Below the pieces are notes generated by a model, which did no database searches, had not been told where the DNA came from, and was given only the letters and a program-made list of their open reading frames with translations. Shown here in pieces: positions 55,170-63,402 of a stretch of 64,000 nucleotides of DNA. This stretch comes from Gammaproteobacteria bacterium (GTDB taxonomy: Bacteria > Pseudomonadota > Gammaproteobacteria > Burkholderiales > Rhodocyclaceae). A program made the position numbers and the translations under genes. The stretch is taken from contig JAHJHI010000040.1 of assembly GCA_018824085.1 (NCBI GenBank), positions 124,001 to 188,000 of the forward strand. The letters run 5' to 3'. How positions within the stretch are numbered: position 1 is the first letter of the stretch; each line of letters opens with the position of its first letter.

Positions 55170-55611
55170 CGTCCGGCGGCGCCTGCACCAGTTCGATCAG
55201 CACGCCCTCACCGCACAGCGGAAACTGCTCGTTGCCCTTCGGGTGAATGAACACGATGTCGTGTCCGGCCGCGCCGCGGCGGATGCCGCCCGGCGTGAAG
55301 CGCATGCCCTGCGCGGTGAGCCACTCGACGGCGACCGGCAGGTCATCGACCCACAGCCCGATGTGGTTCAGCGGCGGCTCGTCGACGCGCGGCTTCTTCG
55401 CGGCGTCGAGCGGCTGCATCAGGTCGACCTCGACCCGGTGCGCACCGGTGCCCAGCGCGGCAATGTCCTCGATCACGTTCTCGCGCTCCGACGTGAAGTC
55501 GCCCTCATGGCTCAGGCCGAAAAGGTCGAGCCACAGGTGGCGCAGTTTCATGCGGTCGGCGCCGCCGATGGCGATCTGCTGCAGGCCGAGGATGCGGAAG
55601 GGACGATTCAT
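55147..55611 (-). CDS. VOC family (glyoxalase/bleomycin-resistance fold) protein
   Basis: A 154-residue VOC protein. Visible pieces: [21 protein letters not shown] at the N-terminus, [20 protein letters not shown], and [28 protein letters not shown] near the end, giving the paired beta-alpha-beta-beta-beta modules and potential His/Glu metal ligands. It resembles lactoylglutathione lyase-like or methylmalonyl-CoA epimerase-like members. GGAGTAATCAG precedes the ATG. It starts 4 bp after the lgt stop and is probably co-transcribed with it. Confidence 0.8.
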   Translation of the reverse strand: MNRPFRILGLQQIAIGGADRMKLRHLWLDLFGLSHEGDFTSERENVIEDIAALGTGAHRVEVDLMQPLDAAKKPRVDEPPLNHIGLWVDDLPVAVEWLTAQGMRFTPGGIRRGAAGHDIVFIHPKGNEQFPLCGEGVLIELVQAPPDVIAALGG

Positions 55612-55615
55612 CTGA

Positions 55616-56413
55616 TTACTCCTGTTCGGTGCGGCGGCAGGCCACGATCATCATCACGATGCCGGCCACGATCATCGGCAGGCTCAGCCACTGGCCCATC
55701 GAAAAACCGCCGGCCAGCAGGCCGAGAAAGTCATCCGGCTCGCGGCCGAATTCCGCGAGGAAGCGGAAGGCGCCGTAGCCCATGAGGAACATCGCGCTGA
55801 CCGCCGCGCGCGGCCTCGGCTTCGCGGAATACCACCACAGCAGCAGGAACAGCGCGATGCCTTCGCCGGCAAACTGGTAGAGCTGCGACGGATGCCGCGG
55901 CTGCATGTCCACGGTCGGGAAAACCATCGCCCAGGGCACGTCGGTGACCCGGCCGACCAGTTCGGCGTTGATGAAATTTCCCATGCGCCCGGCGGCGAGC
56001 CCCAGCGGCACCAGCGGCGCGATGAAGTCGGTCAGCCGGAAGAAGCGCCAGTCCAGCCGCCGCGCGAACAGCGCGGTGGCGACCAGCACGCCGAGGAAAC
56101 CGCCGTGAAAGCTCATGCCACCCGACCAGATGGCCGGAATTTCGTGCCAGTGCTCGAAGTAATAGGCCGGCTTGTAGAACAGCACATAGCCCAGGCGCCC
56201 GCCGAGCACGACGCCCAGCACACCGTAGAACAGCAGGTCGTCAATCTGTTTCGGGTCCAGCGCACGCGCGCCCTGCGCTGCCAGCCGGCGCGCATGCACA
56301 CGGCCGAGCACCATGAAGCCGACGAAGGCGAGCAGATACATGAGGCCGTACCAGCGCACGGCGAGCGGGCCGATCTCAAAGGCGATCGGGGATATCGTGG
56401 GGTGGATGAGCAC
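55616..56413 (-). CDS. lgt: Prolipoprotein diacylglyceryl transferase
   Basis: A 265-residue inner-membrane enzyme that adds diacylglycerol to lipobox Cys residues, such as those of Pal and the glycine-zipper lipoprotein in this window. The start is a GTG ([20 protein letters not shown] follows). Seven transmembrane helices and the signature [15 protein letters not shown], together with [12 protein letters not shown] and [13 protein letters not shown], are present. It lies 50 bp after the Crp/Fnr-type regulator gene on the same strand. Confidence 0.95.
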   Translation of the reverse strand: MLIHPTISPIAFEIGPLAVRWYGLMYLLAFVGFMVLGRVHARRLAAQGARALDPKQIDDLLFYGVLGVVLGGRLGYVLFYKPAYYFEHWHEIPAIWSGGMSFHGGFLGVLVATALFARRLDWRFFRLTDFIAPLVPLGLAAGRMGNFINAELVGRVTDVPWAMVFPTVDMQPRHPSQLYQFAGEGIALFLLLWWYSAKPRPRAAVSAMFLMGYGAFRFLAEFGREPDDFLGLLAGGFSMGQWLSLPMIVAGIVMMIVACRRTEQE

Positions 56414-56463
56414 GGGAAGGCGGCGGAGGCGGCAGACCGGGCGCAGTGTAGCCGAGCAGCCGC

Positions 56464-57198
56464 TCAGATGAGCGGCCTGGCGCGTACCGGCGTCGCGGGA
56501 TCGTCGGCCAGACGCTGCACGGCGGCCGGATTGTGGATCTTCAGACGGCCGTTGCGGATGTCGTGCAGACCCAATCCATGCAGCTTGCGCAACGTCTTGT
56601 TGGTATGCACCAGCGACAGGCCCAGCGCGTCCGCCAGATGCTGCTGCGTGATCGGGAAGGGCACGCCGTGCGGACCGTCCAGACCGACACCCTGCGCGCG
56701 CCTGTAGACCTGGAGCAGCAGCATGGCGATGCGCTCCAGCGCGGAGCGACGCCCGACCGACAGCAGGTTCTCGTCGACGATGAGTTCCTCGTGCGCGCTC
56801 AGCCACGTGATGTCGTAGCCCAGTGCGGGATGGGTGCGGTACAGATCCCACAGCGAATTTCGGTCGAATGCGCACAGGCGCACGCCGGTCAGTGCCTCGA
56901 CGCCGTGCGACGCCGCACCCAGCACCTGCTCGTGCAGGCCGATGAAATCGCCCGGCAGCAGGAAATTGAGGATCTGGCGCCGGCCGTCGCGCAGCGTGCG
57001 ATAGCGGAAGGCCCAGCCCGACAGCAATGTGTAGAGCGCCGCGCCGCTGCGTCCTTCATCCAGAATGGAAGAGCCCGCCGCGGCCGCACTCTCGTGCGTC
57101 TTGAACTTCTCGATGAACGCCAGTTCCTCGGGCGTGTTAGCGGCGAACGCCCCGCACGAGCGCAAGGGACATTCACGGCAGGCGGTTTCGGAAATCAT
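56464..57198 (-). CDS. Crp/Fnr family regulator with FNR-type cysteines
   Basis: A 244-residue regulator. N-terminal Cys at 7, 10 and 15 ([13 protein letters not shown]) plus C109 (VRLCAFD) correspond to the four FNR iron-sulfur ligands (FNR 20, 23, 29 and 122), with CX2CX4C instead of CX2CX5C. A cNMP-type beta-roll ([17 protein letters not shown]) is followed by the Crp HTH with [23 protein letters not shown]. It may sense oxygen or redox state. Its gene is upstream of lgt and divergent from the BLUF photoreceptor gene. Confidence 0.86.
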   Translation of the reverse strand: MISETACRECPLRSCGAFAANTPEELAFIEKFKTHESAAAAGSSILDEGRSGAALYTLLSGWAFRYRTLRDGRRQILNFLLPGDFIGLHEQVLGAASHGVEALTGVRLCAFDRNSLWDLYRTHPALGYDITWLSAHEELIVDENLLSVGRRSALERIAMLLLQVYRRAQGVGLDGPHGVPFPITQQHLADALGLSLVHTNKTLRKLHGLGLHDIRNGRLKIHNPAAVQRLADDPATPVRARPLI

Positions 57199-57336
57199 GG
57201 GCGGTGCGGCAGGCGCGAAAGGCGTTCGACGGCGGAAAGCTAGCCGCTTCCCGGCGTCGCGTCTATGTCATTTTGTATTGCATGGCCGCGTCATGCAGCG
57301 GTAGATTGCCGCCACCAACCTTCCCGTGAGAGCACC

Positions 57337-57732
57337 GTGGACCTGTTCCGACTGATGTACACCAGCCGCATCTCTGCGGCCAGCGGTCCCGCCTGCGTGC
57401 CGGACATCGTCCGCGTGTCGCGCGCGCGCAACCTGCGGACGGACATTACCGGACTGCTCGTGTTCGATGGCCTGCGCTTCTGCCAGTACATCGAGGGGGA
57501 CAGCGCCGAGGTGCTGGCGCTGTCCGCGCGCATCGCGGCCGATCCGCGCCACATCGACTTCACCGTGCTGTCGTCCGGACCGTTCAGCGGCGAGCGGCGC
57601 TTTTCCAGCTGGAGCATGGCCTACGCATGGACCGAAGACGGCAATCTGCTGGAGGATCTTGCGCAGTGGCGCGATACCGACGCATTCACGCATTTCGACG
57701 CGCTGCTGCCGACCTGCGACATGGAGCCCTGA
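57337..57732 (+). CDS. Short BLUF-domain blue-light photoreceptor
   Basis: A 131-residue FAD-binding BLUF protein. The start is a GTG just before the conserved DLFRLMYTSR. Photoactive residues are all present: Y8, N32, Q50 (FCQYIEG), W92 and M94 (SSWSMAYA). There is no EAL, adenylyl cyclase or other output domain, so it must signal by contact with another protein. It is divergent from the FNR-like regulator gene across 138 bp, which suggests paired light and oxygen control. No FNR box (TTGAT-N4-ATCAA) was seen between them. Confidence 0.88.
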   Translation: MDLFRLMYTSRISAASGPACVPDIVRVSRARNLRTDITGLLVFDGLRFCQYIEGDSAEVLALSARIAADPRHIDFTVLSSGPFSGERRFSSWSMAYAWTEDGNLLEDLAQWRDTDAFTHFDALLPTCDMEP

Positions 57733-57746
57733 ACCGCGCGTGCACG

Positions 57747-58436
57747 TCAGGCGCGGGCACCGAACAGCGCGGTGCCGACCCGCACTATGGTCGCTCCCTC
57801 GGCGATCGCCGCTTCCATGTCCTGTGACATGCCCATCGACAGCGTGTCGAGATCATGGCCGCGCCGGTTCAGATCGTCCCGCAGTTGCCGTAAATGGGCA
57901 AAACGGGTCCGCTGGAGGGCAACATCATCGGTCGGTTCAGGAATGGCCATCAAACCGCGCAGCCGCAGATTGGGCAAAACGGCGATCGCGTCGGCGAGCG
58001 TGCCCAGACCGTCCGGCGCCACGCCGCTCTTCGTCGCTTCGGCGCTGACATTCACCTGAATGCACACGTTCAGCGGCGGCCGCTGCGGGTCGCGCTGCTG
58101 CGACAGGCGCTGCGCGATCCGGTCGCGGTCGATCGCATGCACCCAGTCGAAGGCTTCCGCGACCGCCCGCGTCTTGTTGCCCTGCAACGGTCCGATGAAG
58201 TGCCATTCGATCACATGGCCGGCCGAGGCGAGCCGGTGCACCTTGTCGCAGCCTTCCTGCACGTAGTTCTCGCCGAACGCGCGTTGACCGGCGGCAAATG
58301 CGGCCATGATGTCCGCATCCGGTTTCGTCTTGCTCACGGCCAGCAGCTGCACGCTTGCCGGCGAACGTCCGGCCGCCTTCTCGGCGGCGGCGATGCGGAG
58401 CCGAATTGCTTGCAGGTTGTCTGAAATACTCATCAT
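57747..58436 (-). CDS. yggS: YggS family PLP homeostasis protein
   Basis: A 229-residue TIM-barrel PLP-binding protein. The cofactor Lys lies in VQLLAVSKTKPD; ENYVQEGCDKV, WHFIGPLQGNKTRAV and the SMGMSQDMEAAIAEGATIVRVG end are characteristic. Family members buffer free pyridoxal phosphate. As in many proteobacteria it is divergent from pilT. Confidence 0.94.
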   Translation of the reverse strand: MMSISDNLQAIRLRIAAAEKAAGRSPASVQLLAVSKTKPDADIMAAFAAGQRAFGENYVQEGCDKVHRLASAGHVIEWHFIGPLQGNKTRAVAEAFDWVHAIDRDRIAQRLSQQRDPQRPPLNVCIQVNVSAEATKSGVAPDGLGTLADAIAVLPNLRLRGLMAIPEPTDDVALQRTRFAHLRQLRDDLNRRGHDLDTLSMGMSQDMEAAIAEGATIVRVGTALFGARA

Positions 58437-58500
58437 AATGCCCTGAATTTCATCGGATTATATTTGACTGGGCGCACCATCCAACTGCTCGAGGTTACGC

Positions 58501-59544
58501 ATGGACATCACCGAACTGCTCGCATTTTCCGTCAAGAACAAGGCCTCCGACCTGCACCTGTCAGCCGGCCTGCCGCCGATGATCCGGGTGCATGGCGACG
58601 TGCGCCGCATCAATCTGCCGCCGATGGAGCACAAGGATGTGCACGGCATGATCTACGACATCATGAATGACACGCAGCGCAAGGTGTACGAAGAGCACCT
58701 TGAATGCGACTTCTCGTTCGCGGTACCCAACCTGGCGCGCTTCCGGGTCAATGCCTTCGTGCAGAACCGGGGCGCCGGCGCCGTGTTCCGGACCATTCCG
58801 AGCAAGGTGCTGACGCTGGAAGAACTCAAGGCACCGAAGATCTTCCAGGACATATCGAACACGCCGCGCGGCATCGTGCTGGTGACCGGGCCGACCGGCT
58901 CGGGCAAATCGACCACGCTGGCGGCGATGGTCGACTACATCAACGACAACGACTACGGCCACATCCTGACGGTCGAGGATCCGATCGAGTTCGTGCATGA
59001 ATCCAAGCGCTGCCTGATCAACCAGCGCGAAGTCGGTCCGCACACGCTGAGCTTCTCCAACGCGCTGCGCTCGGCGCTTCGGGAGGATCCGGACGTGATC
59101 CTGGTCGGTGAAATGCGCGATCTGGAAACCATACGGCTGGCGCTGACCGCCGCCGAAACCGGCCACCTCGTGTTCGGCACGCTGCACACGTCGAGTGCCG
59201 CCAAGACGATCGACCGTATCGTCGACGTGTTCCCGTCGGAAGAAAAGGAGATGGTCCGTGCGATGCTGTCCGAATCGCTGCGCGCGGTCATTTCGCAGAC
59301 GCTGCTCAAGACCAAGGACGGCAGCGGGCGCGTTGCCGCGCACGAAATCATGGTCGGCACGCCGGCCATCCGCAACCTGATCCGCGAAAACAAGATCGCG
59401 CAGATGTATTCCGCGATCCAGACCGGCCACAGCGTGGGCATGCAGACGCTGGACCAGAACCTGCAGGAGCTCGTGCGCCGCAACATCATTGCGCCGGGAG
59501 AAGCGCGAACCCGCGCACAGAACAAGGACATGTTCGCGGGCTGA
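58501..59544 (+). CDS. pilT: Type IV pilus retraction ATPase PilT
   Basis: A 347-residue hexameric secretion-type ATPase that depolymerises pili for twitching. Walker A GPTGSGKST with K136, the Asp box EDPIEFVH, Walker B VILVGEMRDLETIRLAL and the His box TGHLVFGTLHTSSAAKTIDR are complete, with the PilT-specific AIRNLIRENK region at the C-terminus. GAGG precedes the ATG. Confidence 0.96.
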   Translation: MDITELLAFSVKNKASDLHLSAGLPPMIRVHGDVRRINLPPMEHKDVHGMIYDIMNDTQRKVYEEHLECDFSFAVPNLARFRVNAFVQNRGAGAVFRTIPSKVLTLEELKAPKIFQDISNTPRGIVLVTGPTGSGKSTTLAAMVDYINDNDYGHILTVEDPIEFVHESKRCLINQREVGPHTLSFSNALRSALREDPDVILVGEMRDLETIRLALTAAETGHLVFGTLHTSSAAKTIDRIVDVFPSEEKEMVRAMLSESLRAVISQTLLKTKDGSGRVAAHEIMVGTPAIRNLIRENKIAQMYSAIQTGHSVGMQTLDQNLQELVRRNIIAPGEARTRAQNKDMFAG

Positions 59545-59594
59545 CCGGCGCAAGCCGGCTAAACTGAACGCAATACCCGCCGCGGAGAGCGCAG

Positions 59595-60728
59595 ATGGAA
59601 CGAGATCAGGCCCTGAAATTCATGTACGACCTGCTGCGTCTGATGGCGACCAAGCGCGGCTCGGACCTTTTCGTGACGGCCGGTTTCCCGCCCGCGATCA
59701 AGGTCGATGGCCGCATCGTGCCGCAGTCCAACCAGTCGCTCACCGCCCAGCACACGGCGGAACTGGCGCGCGCCATCATGAATGACCGCCAGGCGGCGGA
59801 ATTCGAATCGACGAAGGAGTGCAACTTCGCGATTTCGCCCGCCGGCATCGGCCGCTTCCGCGTCAACGCCTTCGTGCAGCAGGGCAAGATCGGCTGCGTG
59901 CTGCGCACCATCAACGCCAAGATTCCGACGCTGGACGACCTGAACCTGCCGCCGGTGCTCAAGGACGTCGCGATGAGCAAGCGCGGCCTGACCATCTTCG
60001 TCGGCGGCACCGGCACCGGCAAGACCACCTCGCTCGCCGCGCTGGTGGACTGGCGCAACACGAACAGCTACGGCCACATCATCACGATCGAGGACCCGAT
60101 CGAGTACGTGCATGAGCACAAGAACTGCGTGGTGACGCAGCGCGAGGTCGGGCTGGACACCGCCGACTGGGAAATCGCGCTGAAGAACACGCTGCGCCAG
60201 GCGCCTGACGTGATCCTGATGGGCGAGATCCGCGACCGCGAAACGATGGAGCACGCGATCCAGTTCGCGGAAACGGGCCACCTGTGCCTCGCCACGCTGC
60301 ACGCCAACAGTTCGAATCAGGCGATCGACCGCATCATCAACTTCTTCCCGGAAAACAAGCGGGAGCAGCTGTTGATGGACCTGTCGCTGAACCTGCGCGC
60401 GATGATTTCTCAGCGCCTCATTCCGCTGAAGGAAGGCAAGGGCCGCGCGGCGGCGATCGAGGTGATGCTGAACTCGCCGCTGATCGCCGACCACATCTTC
60501 AAGGGCAACATCGGCGAGATCAAGGACGTCATGAAGCGATCGCGCGAGATCGGCATGCAGACGTTCGACCAGGCACTTTTCGACCTGTATGAGGCCGGCC
60601 GCATCAACTACGAAGACGCGCTGCGCAACGCCGATTCGGTCAATGACCTGCGGCTGCAGATCAAGCTCAACAGCAAGGATGCGCAGGACCGCAACCTGAA
60701 CGTGACGTCAGGGCTGGATCTGGTCTGA
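59595..60728 (+). CDS. pilU: PilT-like accessory pilus ATPase PilU
   Basis: A 377-residue paralogue of PilT. Walker A is GGTGTGKTTS with K143, the Asp box EDPIEYVHEH, Walker B VILMGEIRDRETMEH, and the His box TGHLCLATLHANSSNQAIDR. PilU boosts retraction through PilT. It lies 50 bp downstream of pilT, as in the standard pilTU pair, and ends before the strong terminator at 60751. Confidence 0.95.
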   Translation: MERDQALKFMYDLLRLMATKRGSDLFVTAGFPPAIKVDGRIVPQSNQSLTAQHTAELARAIMNDRQAAEFESTKECNFAISPAGIGRFRVNAFVQQGKIGCVLRTINAKIPTLDDLNLPPVLKDVAMSKRGLTIFVGGTGTGKTTSLAALVDWRNTNSYGHIITIEDPIEYVHEHKNCVVTQREVGLDTADWEIALKNTLRQAPDVILMGEIRDRETMEHAIQFAETGHLCLATLHANSSNQAIDRIINFFPENKREQLLMDLSLNLRAMISQRLIPLKEGKGRAAAIEVMLNSPLIADHIFKGNIGEIKDVMKRSREIGMQTFDQALFDLYEAGRINYEDALRNADSVNDLRLQIKLNSKDAQDRNLNVTSGLDLV

Positions 60729-60750
60729 GGGCGTCGCCAGCCGCTTCGAA

Positions 60751-60781
60751 TGACGGTTGCGGGCAACGCCCGCGACCGTCA
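60751..60781. terminator. Hairpin between convergent pilU and universal stress protein genes
   Basis: TGACGGTTGCGGGC (60751-60764) pairs with GCCCGCGACCGTCA (60768-60781), 14 bp with one G-T wobble and a 3-nt loop, followed shortly by GGTTTTTC on the plus strand. Good terminator for pilU and possibly bidirectional. Confidence 0.8.
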
Positions 60782-60791
60782 GCGCGGTTTT

Positions 60792-61196
60792 TCAGCGCAC
60801 CACGAGCACCGAGCATGGTGCGTGATGCAGCACGCTGGAACTGACCGACCCCATCACGATGCGCTTGGCGAGATTGAGGCCGCGCGTACCCAGAATGATC
60901 AGTTCCGCGTTTTCCTCTTCCGCCACCTCGACCACCACATCGGCCGGCTCACCGGTACCCAGACGGGTACGCGCCGTGATGCCGAAGGCGGCCAGCTCCT
61001 CAGCCACCGTGTCGAGCGCGGCGCGGGCGTGTTCGACTTCCGCCGGATCTACTTCTATCGCGGTGCCGCGTATGCTGCGCACCGGGCCATGCACCACGGA
61101 CACCAGCACGGCCTCGATCGGGCCGTTCAGCAGCCTGAGCTGCTGCAGCGCCTTGCGCGCGTGTTCCGAACCGTCGTAAGCAATCACCACTTTCAT
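60792..61196 (-). CDS. Universal stress protein (UspA family)
   Basis: A 134-residue USP fold protein. It starts MKVVIAYDGSEHARKALQQL after a GGAG ribosome site; the ATP-binding glycine motif is LIILGTRGLNLAKRIVMGSVSSSVL with the C-terminal CSVLVV strand. Family members bind ATP and are induced by stress; the client here is unknown. Confidence 0.92.
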   Translation of the reverse strand: MKVVIAYDGSEHARKALQQLRLLNGPIEAVLVSVVHGPVRSIRGTAIEVDPAEVEHARAALDTVAEELAAFGITARTRLGTGEPADVVVEVAEEENAELIILGTRGLNLAKRIVMGSVSSSVLHHAPCSVLVVR

Positions 61197-61326
61197 GCCC
61201 TGTCTCCTCTGGTCGTCGCGCACATGCGCAGGCGTCATTATTCGGACGGAATGCGCAGGGTGGCAATTCTCAGTAATGGGTAACCAGAAAGGGGTAGGCG
61301 CGCCACCGCGGGCGGCGCGACCTGGC

Positions 61327-61686
61327 TCAGAAGCAGTTCCCGTCAGCCATGTCCAGCCGGCACGCCCACTGGAACTGTTCGCGCCGGTGCTTGGCCGAAC
61401 GCTGGAACATGACGGTCGGCTCGTTCATGATGGCGTCCGGCAGCGGGAAGGCCATTTGCGCACCGGTGCTGTTGGTGAAGAATCGCAGGAAGCAGGTGTC
61501 TTCGCGGTCGCACAGCTCATCCACGATGGCGCGATGGTAGCGTCCGTCGCGCGCCGACGCCTCCGGCACGACGATGAACTGCATCAGGCCGAGCCGGCCC
61601 GCCACCTGCCAGTCATGCGGCGTATCGGCCCGGGTGACCGGGGACACCGTCAGTGCGAGCAGCAACAGGCTCGATATTGTCTTCAC
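61327..61686 (-). CDS. Secreted hypothetical protein with four cysteines
   Basis: A 119-residue protein. A GTG preceded by GGGAGG at 4-nt spacing was chosen as start, which gives a clean signal peptide (VKTISSLLLLALTVSPVTRADT). The mature part has Cys pairs (DELCDREDTC and WACRLDMADGNC) that could form two disulfides in the periplasm. No family recognised with certainty; a weak look of invasion-associated locus B proteins was noted. It stands alone between the Usp gene and the methyltransferase gene. Confidence 0.6.
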   Translation of the reverse strand: MKTISSLLLLALTVSPVTRADTPHDWQVAGRLGLMQFIVVPEASARDGRYHRAIVDELCDREDTCFLRFFTNSTGAQMAFPLPDAIMNEPTVMFQRSAKHRREQFQWACRLDMADGNCF

Positions 61687-61706
61687 GAAACCTCCCGACG
61701 CAGGGT

Positions 61707-62969
61707 TCAGCCAGCGGGCGGCGCCTCGGCACGCGGCGTGCGCAGGCTGCCTTCCACCATGCGGTATTCGTACAGGCGGCACTCCAGTGCGCCGTTGTAC
61801 AGCGGTGTGCGGCGACTGGCCTTCAGCTTGATCAGCTTCGGAAAATCGGTGTCCGCAGTGATGAACAGGCAGCGCCAGCCGCTGTAGCGCCGCTTCAGCA
61901 GATCACCCAGCTTCGGGTAGAACGCGGCCAGCTCCTGCTTTTCGCCGATGCGCTCGCCGTAGGGCGGATTGGTCACCATGACGCCGTGCGCCGCGGGCGG
62001 CTCGCGATCCAGCATGTCCGCTCCTTCGACACGCACCACCCAGGGCAGTTTCGCGGCCTGCAGGTTCTCCTTGCAGCGCGCGACTTCGCGCCCGGAAATG
62101 TCAGAGCCGTAGATCGGCAGTTCGCGCGGCGGCTGCGCGCGTGCGGCCGCCGCGTCGCGCACCCGGGTCCAGACGGCGGCGTCGAAGGCGTCGAGTTTTT
62201 CGAAGCCGAAGCTGCGGCCAAGGCCTGGCGCGACGTCGAGCGCCATCTGCGCCGCCTCGATCAGGAAGGTGCCGCTGCCGCACATCGGATCGAACAGCGG
62301 CGCCACCCGGTCCCAGCCCGACAGCATCAGGATGCCGGCGGCGAGGTTTTCCTTCAGCGGCGCTTCCACGTGTGCGACCTTGAAGCCGCGCTTGTAGAGC
62401 GGCTCGCCCGACGTGTCCAGATAGAGCGTCGCCTCGCGGTCGGTCAGGAAGACGTGGGCACGCACGTCCGGATTGACGGTGTCGATGCTCGGCCGCGAAC
62501 GCGTCTGTTCGCGCATGCGGTCGCAGATCGCATCCTTGACGCGCAGCGTGACGAAGTCGACGCTCTTCAGCGGCGAACGCACGGCGGTGGTGTAGACGCG
62601 CAGCGTCCGGCGCGGCGAGAACCAGCGCTCCCAGTGCAGCCCGTAGGCCAGCTTGAAGATGTCCTCTTCCTTGCGATAAGGGCCGTGGCCGACACGCCAC
62701 AGCACGCGCGTGGCGATGCGGCTTTCCAGATTGACCGTATAGACCAGCGCCCAGTCGCCCTGGAAAGCGACGCCGCCAGGCACCACCTGCACATTCTTCG
62801 CGGCAAGACCGCCCAGCTCTTCGGCGAGCATGGCTTCGAGTCCGCGCGGGCACGGCGAGAAGAACATCTGGTCGCCGTGCAGCGCCGGACGGGGTTCGCG
62901 TTCGGGACGCGCGACACGGCGCACGGATCGCACGCCGGGACGGGGGGGCGGGGGAGAAGGATTCGTCAT
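61707..62969 (-). CDS. THUMP-domain class I rRNA (guanine-N2)-methyltransferase, RlmL/YpsC-like
   Basis: A 420-residue methyltransferase. After a proline-rich leader, FFSPCPRGLEAMLAEELGGL begins the THUMP-containing RNA-binding region (about 35-190), followed by the Rossmann MTase with PLFDPMCGSGTFLIEAAQMA, SDISGREVARCKENLQAA and the VTNPPYGERIG catalytic loop. It corresponds to the first half of E. coli RlmKL (23S rRNA m2G2445); no RlmK half is attached. Confidence 0.87.
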   Translation of the reverse strand: MTNPSPPPPRPGVRSVRRVARPEREPRPALHGDQMFFSPCPRGLEAMLAEELGGLAAKNVQVVPGGVAFQGDWALVYTVNLESRIATRVLWRVGHGPYRKEEDIFKLAYGLHWERWFSPRRTLRVYTTAVRSPLKSVDFVTLRVKDAICDRMREQTRSRPSIDTVNPDVRAHVFLTDREATLYLDTSGEPLYKRGFKVAHVEAPLKENLAAGILMLSGWDRVAPLFDPMCGSGTFLIEAAQMALDVAPGLGRSFGFEKLDAFDAAVWTRVRDAAAARAQPPRELPIYGSDISGREVARCKENLQAAKLPWVVRVEGADMLDREPPAAHGVMVTNPPYGERIGEKQELAAFYPKLGDLLKRRYSGWRCLFITADTDFPKLIKLKASRRTPLYNGALECRLYEYRMVEGSLRTPRAEAPPAG

Positions 62970-62973
62970 GGCA

Positions 62974-63402
62974 TCAGAAAGGTTTGATCACGACCAGCAG
63001 CACCACGGCAAACAGCACCAGCACCGGCAGTTCATTGAACCAGCGGTACCAGACGTGGCTGTGCGTGTTGCGGCCGGCTTCGAAAGCGCGCAGCAGGCGC
63101 GCGCAATAATGGTGGTAGCCGACCAGCAGGACGACCAGCGTGAGTTTTGCATGCAGCCAGCCGCCGGCAATGCCTTCGCCGAGCCAGAGCCACAGGCCGA
63201 ACACGATGGCGAGCCCGGACAGCGGCCCCATGAAGCGCAGCAGCTTGCGCGACATCAGCAGCAGGCGCTCTCTCACCGCCGTCTCGTCCGGACCGAGCAT
63301 GGCGAGATTGACGAACAGGCGCGGCAGGTAGAACAGGCCGGCAAACCAGCTGGTGACGAAAACGATGTGCAGGGCCTTGGCCCACAGGTAGGTGCTGTTC
63401 AT
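62974..63402 (-). CDS. hemJ: Protoporphyrinogen IX oxidase HemJ-like (CopD-family) membrane protein
   Basis: A 142-residue inner-membrane protein with four helices. The N-terminal LWAKALHIVFVTSWFAGLFYLPRLFV carries the conserved His at 12, and GGWLHAKLTLVVLLVGYHHY and the NELPVLVLFAVVLLVVIKPF end match HemJ. Such proteins oxidise protoporphyrinogen IX in bacteria lacking HemG and HemY. Many databases call this CopD family. Its ATG overlaps the stop of the upstream epimerase gene by 4 nt. Confidence 0.78.
   Translation of the reverse strand: MNSTYLWAKALHIVFVTSWFAGLFYLPRLFVNLAMLGPDETAVRERLLLMSRKLLRFMGPLSGLAIVFGLWLWLGEGIAGGWLHAKLTLVVLLVGYHHYCARLLRAFEAGRNTHSHVWYRWFNELPVLVLFAVVLLVVIKPF

Noticed and set aside
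57199-57336. FNR box between the FNR-like and BLUF genes
   Set aside because: No TTGAT-N4-ATCAA-like dyad is present in the 138 bp.
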